The notes beneath the pieces were generated by a model. The model made no database searches. It was given only the letters and a program-made list of their open reading frames with translations, and was not told the DNA's origin. From positions 1 to 53,784 of the forward strand of contig NZ_JABXKI010000086.1 in NCBI RefSeq assembly GCF_017115095.1: DNA of 53,784 bases. The letters run 5' to 3'. A program made the translations under genes and the position numbers. Source of the DNA: Nostoc sp. NMS4. GTDB lineage: Bacteria; Cyanobacteriota; Cyanobacteriia; Cyanobacteriales; Nostocaceae. The stretch's first letter is position 1. Each line of letters starts with the position of its first letter. Shown here in pieces: positions 10,164-22,100 of the stretch.

Positions 10164-13100
10164 TTATACCGGAATTGCAATGATAAATTCTGTACCCTCA
10201 CCCAAAACTGAGTTAAAACTCAATTTTCCGCCGTGGGTTGATTCGACAATTTGACGAGCGATCGCGAGTCCTAATCCTGTACCTTTACCAACAGCTTTCG
10301 TCGTAAATAAATGGTCAAATATTTTTGATTTCACCTCTTCACTCATCCCCTTTCCATTATCCGCAATGACAATTTTAACTAGATGATTTTCTACTGTAGT
10401 TGTAATTATAATGCAGCTATGATTAGCTTTAATTTCTTCAAAGCTGCGTCCGTGATTATATTCATCCAAGGCATCAATGGCATTTGCGATTAGATTCATA
10501 AATACTTGATTTAATTGTCCAGGAAAACACTCAGTCTGAGGTAAATTACTGTACTTAGTTATCACTTCAATTGCTGGACGTTGCTCGTTAGCTTTCAGAC
10601 GATGTTTTAAAATTAAAATCGTGCTGTCGATGCCTTGGTGAATATTAAAGGGTACTTTATAATCTTTATCGGCACGGGAGAAAGTTCGTAAACTGGTGCT
10701 GATATTTTTCAGGCGATCGCACGCCATAGTCATGGAATCAATTATCTTAGGCAAGTCTTCTAAGCTATAATCCAAGTCAATTTCTTCGGCATGGTTACGA
10801 ATCTCATCACTCACATTAGGTAAGGTTTCTTGATAGAGTTTTAAGTGTGCAACTACATCAGCGATGGTAGGTTTAGCTTGTTTGAGACTGGCAGCAATAA
10901 AACCGAGAGGATTATTCATTTCGTGAGCGACACCAGCAACTAAGTTACCTAGTGCAGACATTTTCTCACTTTGCACCATTTGTAATTGGGCATTTTGCAG
11001 ATCGGTTAGCGCTTGTTCTAAGTCAAGTGATTTTTGCTGCAAGGCAAGTTCAGCTAGTTTGCGATCGCTAATATCTATCTTTATGCCATCCCAGAGGATC
11101 GAGCCGTCGGCTTGCCGTTCCGGTCGTGATGCCGCTTGTACCCATTTCACAGTGCCAGAGGTCGTAATAATCCGCCATTCATGCTGAAATGGCGTAAGGG
11201 TCTGGGTAGAATGCATAATTGCCTGAGTGATGCCTTGGCGATCGTCAGGATGCTCTAGCATCCGAAAGTCTCTGATTCCTGTCAAGAACTCTTCAGGTGG
11301 CACTTCATATAAATCGGCACAGCCTGGACTAACGTAGGGAATTGAAACAGAACCATCGGCAGCGACACGGAACTGGAAAATAATACCAGGTACGTTATCC
11401 ACTAGTTTCTGAAAGCGGGCTTTGCTGGCACTCAGTTCTACCAGCATTTGTTGGGCTTGCTCATAAAGTTGGGCATTTTCGATGGAAATTGCGGCTTGAG
11501 CGCAGAGCAAATTGAGCAGTTCGACGCGATCGCTTGTGAACACCCCCGTTACTAAATTATTTTCTAGATATAAAATGCCCATCAATTTACCTTGATGCAA
11601 AATCGGGCTACACAAGATACTCTTAGGCTGCTGACGAATGATATAAGGGTCATTGGCTAAGGTTGGATCGGCAGTTGCATCAAGTAGCACAGTAGTCTGC
11701 CTGTTGTGCTTGACTTTGTAAATCACTTTCAGGGCAATATCCTGACTGTCTTCAATGGGAAGGCGCTGCAACACCACTGGCTCCGTCCCCACGGTAATTA
11801 ACCCTTCAATCAGCAAACGTTCGTCTCGCAAGAGCATTAACACACATTTATCGGCTCCCGCATTTTCAATGACTATAGAAAGCAACGATGAAAGCAGTTT
11901 TTTGAGTTCGATTTCGCTTGAGATACTTTGAGAAGCTTTGAGAATTGCAGCTAAATCTAAAGCGACAGAGACACTGCTACTACTAGAACTGGCGGAACTG
12001 CTGGAGGTGACACTTCCCAATGCGAAGACAGTTTCATTAGTTGACAGGGGAGAACGGGTTTGCTGGAGGATAGGAGCAAGCAGTTGGGGATAACGTCTTT
12101 CCAAATCGGCAACTTTAGCTTTAGCGCGCCAGCGAGCATAGCCATAGTAGGCGTTCGTCATGTATTCCTGGGCTATGCGCTGTTTGCCCCACTCCAGATA
12201 AAATTTTGCTGCCAGTTCATTGGCTAAGGCTTCTTCGTTAATAAACTGATGTTCTTTCGCCAGAGCAATAGCTTGGTCATAACAATCAGTTGCAGCAATT
12301 TTTTCACCCAAAATTCGATGTTTTTCAGCCTCCACCAGATACCATTTATGCAAGTGGTTCATCGGAGCATTTTGCGCCGATTGATGCAGAACTGTTTGAT
12401 GGGTTTGCACCTGAAGAAGAATGTCCGCTTGCTCTGCCTCTGGCTGCGTAGGGAAGAGTGCCAGGTACGTTAGCGCAGCATAAAAATGGAAAGTCGGAAT
12501 ATGAATCGTTCCCGATACTGCGATCAAATAGGACTTGCCTTGGGTAATGTAGTCGAGGGCAGCGTGATAATTGCTAAAGTAGTTAGCAAGTAGGAGTTTC
12601 TGTATGTAGGCAATAGCGATCGTTGTCAGATCGTTATTCTGGTGGTGCTTGGGCAGCATCAGCGTTTCATCGTAGAAAGTGCCAATTAAGCGATCTGGTT
12701 GGCTCACCGTTTCTCTTAAATGCTGCACCGTTTGCCGCACCATGTCGATATAAATATGCGCGGAATCTTGTTTCACCTGAGCTAGGGCAGCACCGTAAAC
12801 AGACAATTCGGTTTCCAAGTTATCCAGGTCTATACCTCCGAAAAGCCCATTACCGACAGAACCGACTATGCTGTAGCCAGAGGAGAGAAAATCACCTGTT
12901 TCCATGCCACTCGTGTAGCTATCTTTTAACGTCGTTATCGTTGCCAAAAGCGCTTGTTGGTGATGTTGAATAAACACCCCAAACAGGTTGAGAGTCATAG
13001 ACTTCATGGACTGAGCATTCAACCGTTCTAGCAATGAGAGTGCTAACCGACCAAACTCGTAGCCGATTTTGATTTCGCCTAAAAAGCCACACAGCACCAT

Positions 13101-16028
13101 GCCATGAATCGCATATCCTGCCACCGAGGTGGGTGCATTCCCAAACTGGAGCGACAACCGCACCATCGCCGCGCCCAAGAGGGGTAGTAAACCTGGCATT
13201 CCCTGGAGGACGGGTGAAAACAGCGCACCTAACAGTTGCATGGCGGCGATCGCGGTGCGATCGCTCATCATGGGTAGATCGACCAGCCCAGCCATCTCTC
13301 TACCGCTTAGTTGCTCCTTCAGGTCTTGTAACGCTTTCCCGATCTGGGCTTCGTCAGGTACACTCGGTAAATCTACCCCTAATTGACTTAGTGCATCTCT
13401 TCCCACCGCGATCGCTTCTAATATTTGACTTTGAGACGTTTGTGCCGCAATTTGAATTTCGTAGATTTTCACTTTGTCAAAAATCGTCTGCGCTTGCTGC
13501 AATACCAATGTGGCTTGCTGTTCCATGCCCGCAAAGTCACCATTCAAATAGGCAACTTCCGCAGATGTAACATACAGTTTCAGAGCCAATTCATACTGAT
13601 ATTGCCAGCAGTTTGCATCGAGTAGCTTAATCCCTGTTTGCAAATAAATTCTTGCGGCAGTGTATGCTGTAGAATTTCTGGCTTTCTGTCCCGCTTTTAA
13701 GTTAAGTTGAGTTAAGGCTTCGAGTTCATGCTGTTGAGTAATTAACTCAATTCCTAAATTCAAATGCCCGACCAGATCGAACACTTTTTCCTCAAGCGCT
13801 AACTCGGATAAGTTTTGTTGGAGTAACTGGCCTATTTTGAAATGAGTTGCTGCTTTTTGCTTATCGGGAATCAGAGAATAAGCTGCTTGCTGTACTCGGT
13901 CATGTAAAAATTTGTATGTAACTGTTATTTGTCCATCGCCTACTAATGACATAGGCGCTTCTCTACGAGATGCTACGCGAACGCTTTCGCGCAGGGTATG
14001 AGTATTGACTAATAACGAATCTTGATAAAACTTATAAACATCACTAATCGGTAAAATCAACCCTTCTTGCAGCGCTTTCCACAAATCCGCAGCCGTATCT
14101 ATCTCTGATTGTTCGGAAACAATTGCTAAAGTTTCTAAATCAAACTGGTTGCCAACACAAGCAGCTAACTGCAATACTTGTTGAGTTGATGGTGGTAATT
14201 TTCTTAATTGCAATGCCATAAAGGCCACAACATCATCTGTAACCGCTTGCTGATTTATTTGTGCAATGTCACATTGCCAACAGCCTAACTCCAAATTAAA
14301 TTTAATCAGATGTTCTTGATGCAATGCTTTGAGAAACTGGGTTGCGAAAAACGGATTACCTTGAGTTTTTTGATAGACCAATACAGAAAGTGTCCATGCT
14401 AAATTTTCTGGACATTTCAGTGTGTCTGCAACTAACTGATTTACTTGCTCTTGGCTCAGTGGTGCTAAGTTAATTGTATTAATCGTTGCTTTGGTTTTTT
14501 GAATTTCACTCAAAGTCAACATTAATGGATGTGCTTTTGTGACTTCGTTATCTCGGTACGCACCAATGATGAAAAGATGACCTGTATCAGCCATTAATAG
14601 CTGCATTAAGTTCAGTGATACCGAATCTGCCCATTGCAAATCATCTAAAAATATTACTAAGGGATGTTCTGCACTGGTAAAGACTTGGGTAAACTTCTGA
14701 AACAATAAATTAAATCTATTTTGTGACGCTGTTCCTGATAATTCTGGTGCTGCTGGTTGTTGACCAATAATTGTTTCTAATTCGGGGATAACTTCAATAA
14801 TTACCTGTCCATTTTCTCCAACAGTATCTAATATTTGGTTTTTCCATTGCTGAATCTGTGCATCGCTTTCTGTTAGCAATTGCCCCATTAAATCTCGGAA
14901 GGCTTGCACAAATGCACTCAAGGGAATATTCCGTTGAAATTGGTCGTATTTACCTTTGATAAAATAACCGCGTTGCCTAACTATTGGTTTATGAACTTCG
15001 TTGACAACCGCAGTTTTTCCAATACCCGAAAAACCTGCTACCAACATCATTTCTGTTGCACCAAAGCTGACTCGATCAAATGCTTGGAGTAGGGTTGATA
15101 CTTCGGCTTCTCGTCCATAGAGTTTATCAGGGATGATGAAGCGATCGCACATATCCCGTTGCCCAATTTCAAAACTCTCGATCTTACCAGAAACTTGTAA
15201 CCGATCTAAACAATTTTCTAAATCAAATTTCAATCCCAACGCACTTTGATATCTGTCTTCGGCATTTTTTGCCATCAATTTCATCACGATATCACAAATA
15301 ACTTGGGGAATCTCTTCTCTATTCCCTAAAAGTGGTGGCTGTTTTGCAATATGAGAATGTACCAACTCCATTGGATCGTTTGATTGAAATGGTAATTCTC
15401 CTGTGAGGAACTCGTAGAAAGCTACGCCTAAAGAATAAAAATCAGTTCGATAGTCAATCCCTCGATTCATTCTTCCTGTTTGTTCTGGAGAAATATAACT
15501 AAGGGTCCCTTCTAATACATTGGGATTTACTAGTATTTGCGTTTCCCGTGGGAGTAAAGATGCAATACTAAAATCAATTAATTTAACTTGTTTGGTTTCG
15601 GGATTAATTAAAATATTAGCGGGTTTAATATCTTTATGAATAATCCGTTCCCGATACAATATATCTAAGGTATTGCACAATGCGATCGCTATTTCTAAAA
15701 ACTCCTCTAGAGATTGTCGCCTTCCCCTAACTCCCCAATCCTTGAGAGAAATCCCCCCAAAGTCTTCCATTATCAATGCATAGCCATTTTGATAGGGTTC
15801 CAGACTGTAGGTTTGGACAATCAGAGGTGAGTTGAGATTTTTAGTAATGGTGTACTGATTGCGAAACGACAAGAGTTCGCTGAAACTCGGATAAGGATTT
15901 TTTAGCAGTTTAATGACTACAGGTAATGAGTCAGTCTCTCGATACCCTCGATAAACCAGAGTTCTGGAACCATTGTAGAGTTCTTCACTAATGCGATATC
16001 CGGGAATGTTGACAAGAGTGCTAACCAT
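10164..16028 (-). CDS. Giant hybrid Ser/Thr-His kinase, paralogue 2 (one PAS)
   Basis: 1954 aa, the middle gene of the array. Order: Ser/Thr kinase (VVIKLLK lysine, HKD, DFS, SPEQTGR); AAA/STAND-like ATPase ([19 protein letters not shown]); a long helical region; a Ser-rich linker (TSSSSASSSSSS); GAF; one PAS/PAC unit (RFQKLVDNVPGIIFQF to GIKIDISDRK); a coiled coil; and histidine kinase with His1702 and intact N, G1 and G2 boxes. The kinase and ATPase halves are closest to paralogue 1, while 476 bp of the His-kinase region are identical to paralogue 3, so the gene is a mosaic. A dispersed repeat adds an in-frame peptide (about RESVRVASRREAP) just before the KFLHDRVQ motif. It probably lies in one transcript with its neighbours. 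Function is inferred as signal integration; the signal is unknown. Confidence 0.9.
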   Translation of the reverse strand: MVSTLVNIPGYRISEELYNGSRTLVYRGYRETDSLPVVIKLLKNPYPSFSELLSFRNQYTITKNLNSPLIVQTYSLEPYQNGYALIMEDFGGISLKDWGVRGRRQSLEEFLEIAIALCNTLDILYRERIIHKDIKPANILINPETKQVKLIDFSIASLLPRETQILVNPNVLEGTLSYISPEQTGRMNRGIDYRTDFYSLGVAFYEFLTGELPFQSNDPMELVHSHIAKQPPLLGNREEIPQVICDIVMKLMAKNAEDRYQSALGLKFDLENCLDRLQVSGKIESFEIGQRDMCDRFIIPDKLYGREAEVSTLLQAFDRVSFGATEMMLVAGFSGIGKTAVVNEVHKPIVRQRGYFIKGKYDQFQRNIPLSAFVQAFRDLMGQLLTESDAQIQQWKNQILDTVGENGQVIIEVIPELETIIGQQPAAPELSGTASQNRFNLLFQKFTQVFTSAEHPLVIFLDDLQWADSVSLNLMQLLMADTGHLFIIGAYRDNEVTKAHPLMLTLSEIQKTKATINTINLAPLSQEQVNQLVADTLKCPENLAWTLSVLVYQKTQGNPFFATQFLKALHQEHLIKFNLELGCWQCDIAQINQQAVTDDVVAFMALQLRKLPPSTQQVLQLAACVGNQFDLETLAIVSEQSEIDTAADLWKALQEGLILPISDVYKFYQDSLLVNTHTLRESVRVASRREAPMSLVGDGQITVTYKFLHDRVQQAAYSLIPDKQKAATHFKIGQLLQQNLSELALEEKVFDLVGHLNLGIELITQQHELEALTQLNLKAGQKARNSTAYTAARIYLQTGIKLLDANCWQYQYELALKLYVTSAEVAYLNGDFAGMEQQATLVLQQAQTIFDKVKIYEIQIAAQTSQSQILEAIAVGRDALSQLGVDLPSVPDEAQIGKALQDLKEQLSGREMAGLVDLPMMSDRTAIAAMQLLGALFSPVLQGMPGLLPLLGAAMVRLSLQFGNAPTSVAGYAIHGMVLCGFLGEIKIGYEFGRLALSLLERLNAQSMKSMTLNLFGVFIQHHQQALLATITTLKDSYTSGMETGDFLSSGYSIVGSVGNGLFGGIDLDNLETELSVYGAALAQVKQDSAHIYIDMVRQTVQHLRETVSQPDRLIGTFYDETLMLPKHHQNNDLTTIAIAYIQKLLLANYFSNYHAALDYITQGKSYLIAVSGTIHIPTFHFYAALTYLALFPTQPEAEQADILLQVQTHQTVLHQSAQNAPMNHLHKWYLVEAEKHRILGEKIAATDCYDQAIALAKEHQFINEEALANELAAKFYLEWGKQRIAQEYMTNAYYGYARWRAKAKVADLERRYPQLLAPILQQTRSPLSTNETVFALGSVTSSSSASSSSSSVSVALDLAAILKASQSISSEIELKKLLSSLLSIVIENAGADKCVLMLLRDERLLIEGLITVGTEPVVLQRLPIEDSQDIALKVIYKVKHNRQTTVLLDATADPTLANDPYIIRQQPKSILCSPILHQGKLMGILYLENNLVTGVFTSDRVELLNLLCAQAAISIENAQLYEQAQQMLVELSASKARFQKLVDNVPGIIFQFRVAADGSVSIPYVSPGCADLYEVPPEEFLTGIRDFRMLEHPDDRQGITQAIMHSTQTLTPFQHEWRIITTSGTVKWVQAASRPERQADGSILWDGIKIDISDRKLAELALQQKSLDLEQALTDLQNAQLQMVQSEKMSALGNLVAGVAHEMNNPLGFIAASLKQAKPTIADVVAHLKLYQETLPNVSDEIRNHAEEIDLDYSLEDLPKIIDSMTMACDRLKNISTSLRTFSRADKDYKVPFNIHQGIDSTILILKHRLKANEQRPAIEVITKYSNLPQTECFPGQLNQVFMNLIANAIDALDEYNHGRSFEEIKANHSCIIITTTVENHLVKIVIADNGKGMSEEVKSKIFDHLFTTKAVGKGTGLGLAIARQIVESTHGGKLSFNSVLGEGTEFIIAIPV
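10576..11051 (-). repeat. 476-bp identical block, copy in paralogue 2
   Basis: Read base by base, this stretch shows no mismatch to 16515-16990 in paralogue 3. It covers the coiled coil, the phospho-acceptor His region and part of the ATPase lid region. Differences start at once on both sides. This is the expected mark of recent gene conversion. Confidence 0.85.
13925..13997. repeat. Dispersed repeat inside the paralogue 2 reading frame
   Basis: The segment gcgcttctctacgagatgc-tacgcgaacgc (about 13956-13985) is the inverted counterpart of the repeat at 22274-22318. It sits in the coding sequence and encodes an extra in-frame peptide absent from paralogue 1. The left flank (ttatttgtcc...tactaatgac) also resembles the atgac/gtcat heptamer repeats seen at 20301 and 48401. 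Confidence 0.7.
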
Positions 16029-16102
16029 ATTGCTAAATCCTTGAGGTTTCCAGATTTAGTATTCCCAGATATCTGAAGCTGTTTCGCAACAAGAACGATA
16101 AG
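16029..16102 (-). repeat. 74-bp spacer, copy B of a duplicated junction
   Basis: The spacer between paralogues 3 and 2, homologous to 10090-10163 and of the same length. It has the same cagatatctg palindrome (16067-16076). No terminator is apparent, so read-through along the array is plausible. Confidence 0.75.
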
Positions 16103-19100
16103 TTATACCGGAATTTCAATCATAAATTCTGTACCTTCACCTAAAACCGAGTTAAAACTCAATTTCCCGCCATGTTTTTCGACAATAATTTGCCGAGCGA
16201 TCGCGAGTCCTAATCCTGTGCCTTTACCAACAGCTTTCGTCGTAAATAAATGGTCAAATATTTTTTGTTTTATCTCTTCATCGATACCATTAGCATTATC
16301 GGCAATTGTAATTTTAACTAGATGATTTTCTACTGTAGTTGTAATTGTAATGCGGTTTAGATTTGTTTGAATTTCGGCAAAACTTCGGCCAATATTTGAT
16401 TCCTCTAAGGCATCAATGGCGTTTGCGATTAGATTCATAAATACTTGATTTAATTGTCCAGGGAAACACTCAACTTGAGGTAAATTGCTGTACTTAGTTA
16501 TTACTTCAATTGCGGGACGTTGCTCGTTAGCTTTCAGACGATGTTTTAAAATTAAAATCGTGCTGTCGATGCCTTGGTGAATATTAAAGGGTACTTTATA
16601 ATCTTTATCGGCACGGGAGAAAGTTCGTAAACTGGTGCTGATATTTTTCAGGCGATCGCACGCCATAGTCATGGAATCAATTATCTTAGGCAAGTCTTCT
16701 AAGCTATAATCCAAGTCAATTTCTTCGGCATGGTTACGAATCTCATCACTCACATTAGGTAAGGTTTCTTGATAGAGTTTTAAGTGTGCAACTACATCAG
16801 CGATGGTAGGTTTAGCTTGTTTGAGACTGGCAGCAATAAAACCGAGAGGATTATTCATTTCGTGAGCGACACCAGCAACTAAGTTACCTAGTGCAGACAT
16901 TTTCTCACTTTGCACCATTTGTAATTGGGCATTTTGCAGATCGGTTAGCGCTTGTTCTAAGTCAAGTGATTTTTGCTGCAAGGCAAGTTCTGCTAGTTTG
17001 CGATCGCTAATATCTCGCATCACAACCACTGCACCCAGTTTATTGCCCGAAGAATCGAAGATTGCTTGTCCGCTAGCTAACAAAATTCTCCTCAAACCAT
17101 GCTTTGGTGCAATTATCATTTCGGCATTTTCGACGATTTCCCCTTGTAAGGCGCGAAACAGAGGAATTTCCGTGGTTAATAGGGGTGTTTGCCCATCTGG
17201 TTGATAGAGATCGAAATGTTCTGCCCATTGTTCTGCTGCTAATGATTCTACTGGTAAGCCATGAAATTCACGAGTTGCTTTGTTAAATAGAGTCAATTTA
17301 CCACTAGCATCGCAAACAACAATTCCATCGGTAATATTGTGAATTATGGCATTCAAAAACTCTCGTTCTTTGGCTAGAGATGCTTCGGCCTCTTTGGCAT
17401 TGCTAATATCAATCATCACCCCATCCCATAGGATAGCGCCATCAGGTTGTCGCTCTGGCCGAGCAGTAGATCGAACCCATTTCACTTTTTCTGAAGGTAA
17501 AATAATCCGACATTCTATTTCAAATGGTGTCAGAGTTTGGGCTGAATAGGCGATCGCTTCGGCAATAGCTTGGCGATCGTCAGGATGATTCATGTTGTAA
17601 AGGCTATGCGTCCCTGCCATCACCTGCTCTGGCTCTAACCCATACAAATCGAGACAGCCAGAACTAACATAGGGTGTTGAAGTTGAACCGTCCACCTCCA
17701 GACGGAATTGGTACACCATCCCAGGAATATTATTTGCCAAATTTTGGAAGCGGATTTCACTAGCTTGCAATTGTACTAGAGATTGTGCCAATTTTTGAGC
17801 ATAGTTTTGAGAATTTTGGTAAATTCGGGCATTTTCTAGAGAGATTGCGGCTTGAGCGCAAAGTAAGTTTAGTAGTTCGACGCGATCGCTTGTAAAGGCT
17901 CCCGTTGCCAAATTATTTTCCAGGTACAATATGCCCAGCAATTTACCCTGATGCAAAATCGGGCTGCACAAGAGACTCTTGGGTTGCTGTTGCTGAATAT
18001 AGGGATCGTTGATTAGTTGCGGATGCACCGTGGCATCAGTAATTACTGATGGTTGTAAGTTGCGTTTGACACTATTAATTAAGCTAACTGGCACATCAAC
18101 AGAGTCTTCAACAGGCTGTGGGTTGAGCAACATCGGGTAAAAATCGATGTTTTGTACACCGCTTAAGGAAAGCTGTGCTAACGCCTGAACTAGCAACCTA
18201 CCTGACTCCAAAAGCATGAATACACATTTATCGGCTCCAGCATTTTCAATCACGATATGCAGCAAGACTGAAAGCAGTTTTTCTAGTTCAATTTCCCCAG
18301 AAAGGGTTTGAGAAGCTTTGAGAATGGCTGCTAAATCTAAAGCAACAGATACGCTGCTACTACTAGAAGTGGCGGAACTGCTGGAAGTCAAACTCTCTAA
18401 TGTAAAAATAGTTTCATTCGTTGAGAGAGGAGAACGGGTTTGCTGGAGGATGGGGGCGAGAAGTTGGGGATAGTGGCGTTCCAAGTCGGCGACTTTGGCT
18501 TTTGCGCCCCAACGAGCATAGCCATAGTAGGCTTGGGTGATGTATTCCTGGGCAATGCGCTGTTTACCCCAATCGAGGTAGAATTTAGCTGCTAGTTCGT
18601 TGGCAAGTGCTTCTTCTTGGGTATAGCTGTGTTCTTTAGCAAGAGCGATCGCGCGATCGTACAAATCGATCGCCTCGGCTTTTTCACCTATAACTCGACA
18701 CCGTTCTGCGGCAACTAGCGCACAGCGATGAGCCTGATTCCTGGGTGCATGAAATGCCCACTCCTGAAGTTTTTCTTGATGGGCAAAGACCCGATTTAGA
18801 ATGGCTGCTTGTTCTGTCTGACTAACAGTTGCATAAATCGCTAATTGCACCAGGGCATCGTAGAAGGAAAAGAGCGGAACGTGTATTAGTCCGACTGCTG
18901 CGCCCAAATACTGTTCTGTTAGACGGGCATTTTCTCGCGCTTGTTCATAGCGATGGAACAGATAGGAAAGGAACAGTTTATTGAAATAAATTTGACAGAT
19001 TGCCAGTAATTGATTGGCTTCGAGATGAAGTGGAATCATCTCATTTTCATCATAGTATTTACTACACAAGCGATCGGGTTCGGGTGTAGGTTCGAGCAAA

Positions 19101-22100
19101 TTGAGTACCGCTTGATAGTAAATACTTTGAATGTGCAAGTAGCCATCCTGACGATATTGCTGGATGACCTTGCGGTGCAAGTCCATCGTCTGTTTGAGGG
19201 TAGAAAGTTCTTGCCCAGTAAAATAAGCGGTGTAGTTGTGGCAGAAGAGGCTGAGGGCAAGATATTCAAGATCGCCTGTTTCTAATCCACAAGTGTAAGC
19301 TTGCAGAAACCCGTCCAGCGTGTCTTTTGCTGGTTCTCGCCAATGTCTGAGGGAGACGTTGAATCCAAAAATGGTTTTAGCCGCAAGCTTGGGGGCATTG
19401 ATGCGCTGTAATAGGTTAATCCCTAGTTGTCCAAAGCGATAGCCAGCATCAATATCATTTAACATCGCCACCAGCATCACCCCGTACTGAACATAGCTAT
19501 ATGTTGACTCTGTTGCATTCCCGTATTGCACAGATAAATCGACTTGAATAAAGGTGAGCAAGGGTAAGACGTTTGGAGCAACTTGATAAGCAACAGACAT
19601 GATGTTCGATATAATTGTCATTGCTGCTTTTTGCTCCAGTGCGGTCATTTCGGGTAAATCCAACAGTGATTCAATCGATCTGCTGCCCAAGAGTGTTTGG
19701 GTGTGTTGAAGCGCCTGATTGATTTCTATTTGAGTTGGTTGCTCTGGCAGATACACCCCAAGGTGTTTTAGAATTTCTCGTGCCAGCTGCAAAGCCTCTA
19801 GATATTGATTTTGGGCGATGCCAGCTTGGATTTTTACCTGATATGTAGTGACGCGATCGAGCCAGGAATGGCTATGAGTCAGCACTATCTCTGCTAACTG
19901 TTCCATCTGTTCAAAATCGGTACTCAGGTAAGCTGCCTCGGCTGCACCTTCATAAAGGGCGAGACAGAGGTTATATTGATTTTGCCAGCGATCGCTAGGA
20001 AGCAGATCGATGCCCGTCTTCAAATAAGCGATCGCTGCACTGTAAGCCGTTGCAGCTCTGGCTTTACGTCCGGCAGCAAGATTTAACTCAGCGAGTTCAT
20101 GGCGTTGGGATGGTTGGGTGATCAAAGATTGCCCGACGTTGAGATGATTGACGATATCAAACAGTTTTTCGCCCCGATCTCTGAGTGAAGTCTTCTGTAA
20201 CAACAATTGCCCAATTTTGAGATGAGTTGCTTGTTTTTGGTCATCAGGAATCAAAGAATAGGCAGCTTGTTGGACGCGATCGTGTAAGAATTTATAAACT
20301 GTCATTTGTCCTTTGTCATTTGTCATTTGCAAATGACCAATTACCAATGAGGAATCTTGATAAAACTTGTAAACCTCATTGATGGGAATGATAAATCCTT
20401 CTTGTAATGCTTTCCACGAGTCTGAGGCAGTTTCTATCTGCGACTTTTCAGAGACGATCGCTAACGTCGCCAAATCAAACTGATTGCCAATACAGGCTGC
20501 CAGTTTTAAAATATCTTGAGTGGTGTCGGGCAATTTCTGAAGCTGTTGGGCCATAAATTCCACCACATCATCGGTAAGAGCCAGCGATCGCACTTGCGCG
20601 ACATCACACTGCCAAAAACCTACCTCCCAATCAAAGGTAATCAGCCGATCTTCATGTAGCGCTTTCAGAAACTGAGTCGTGAAAAAGGGATTACCTTTAG
20701 CTTTTTGATTAACTAACTCTGTCAACGGCAATGCTTGGCCGGTTGTACAACTAAGGGAGTCAGCAATTAAATGGTTGACATCTGCTTGACTCAAGGGAGC
20801 TAGGCTTAAGGTATTAATACAAGAAGATGCAGATGCGTGTTTAATTTCATCTACAGTTAACATCAGTGGATGAGCCGCAGATACCTCGTTATCGCGGTAT
20901 GCACCAATAATGAATAGATAGCCGTAATCGCTCTGAGACATTAACAACTTCAGCAAATTCAGCGATGCCGAATCTGCCCATTGCAAATCATCCAGAAATA
21001 TTACCAAGGGATGTTCTCTGGTTGTGAACACCTGAATGAAGTGTTGGAATAGCAGATTGAAACGGTTCTGGGCTGCACTACTTGAGAGTTCAGCGATCGC
21101 AGGTTGTTTACCAATTATCTGCTCCAGTTCAGGAATTACCTCGATCAGAAGTTGCCCGTTCTCTCCAACTGCTGCTAGAATTTTACTCTGCCATTGTTGG
21201 AGTTGAGTATCGCTTTCAGTCAGCAACTGTCCCATCAAATCACGAAAGGCTTGCACAAAAGCAGATAGAGGAATGTTACGGTTAAATTGGTCGTATTTCC
21301 CCTTGATGAAGTAGCCGTTCCACCGGACAATGGGCTTATGCACTTCATTAACGACTGCGGTTTTGCCAATACCAGAGAAACCCGCCACCAACATCAGTTG
21401 AGAGCTACCATTGGCAACCTGGCCAAATGCCTCTAATAAAGTCTGTACCTCCGATTCCCGTCCGTAGAGTTTTTCGGGGATGAGAAAGCGATCGCTAATA
21501 TCGCGCTGTCCTAAATCAAACCAGGTGTGTTTGCCTGTTTCTCGCCACTGTTCTAAGCAGGTAACAAGGTCGTGTTTGAGTCCTAGCGCACTTTGATACC
21601 GGTCTTCGGCGTTCTTTGCCATCAGTTTACGGACAATCTCGCCCAGCATCAAGGGCAAATCGGGGTTAAAATCGCAGAGCGCAGGGGGAAGTTTTGCAAT
21701 GTGACAATGCACCAATTCCATCGGTTCATGGGACTCAAAGGGCAATTTTCCGCTCAGTAATTCAAAGAAAGTCACACCTAACGAATAGAAATCACTGCGG
21801 TAGTCAATACCTCTGTTCATCCGTCCGGTTTGCTCTGGCGAAAGATAAGCGAGGGTTCCCTCCAGTCCATTGATGCCTTGGATTTCCTGGGTTTCTCGTG
21901 GTAAGAGTGAGGCAATACTAAAGTCAATCAGCTTGATTTGTTTGGTGTCAGGGTGAATTAAGATATTGGCTGGCTTAATATCTTTGTGAATGACACGCTG
22001 TTGATGTAAGTGATGTAAGGTGTCTAGCAGTTGCAGAGCAATAGGTAAAAATTGCTCTAATGTTAGTGTTTTTCCTTGGGTAAATTGCCGCAAAGAAACA

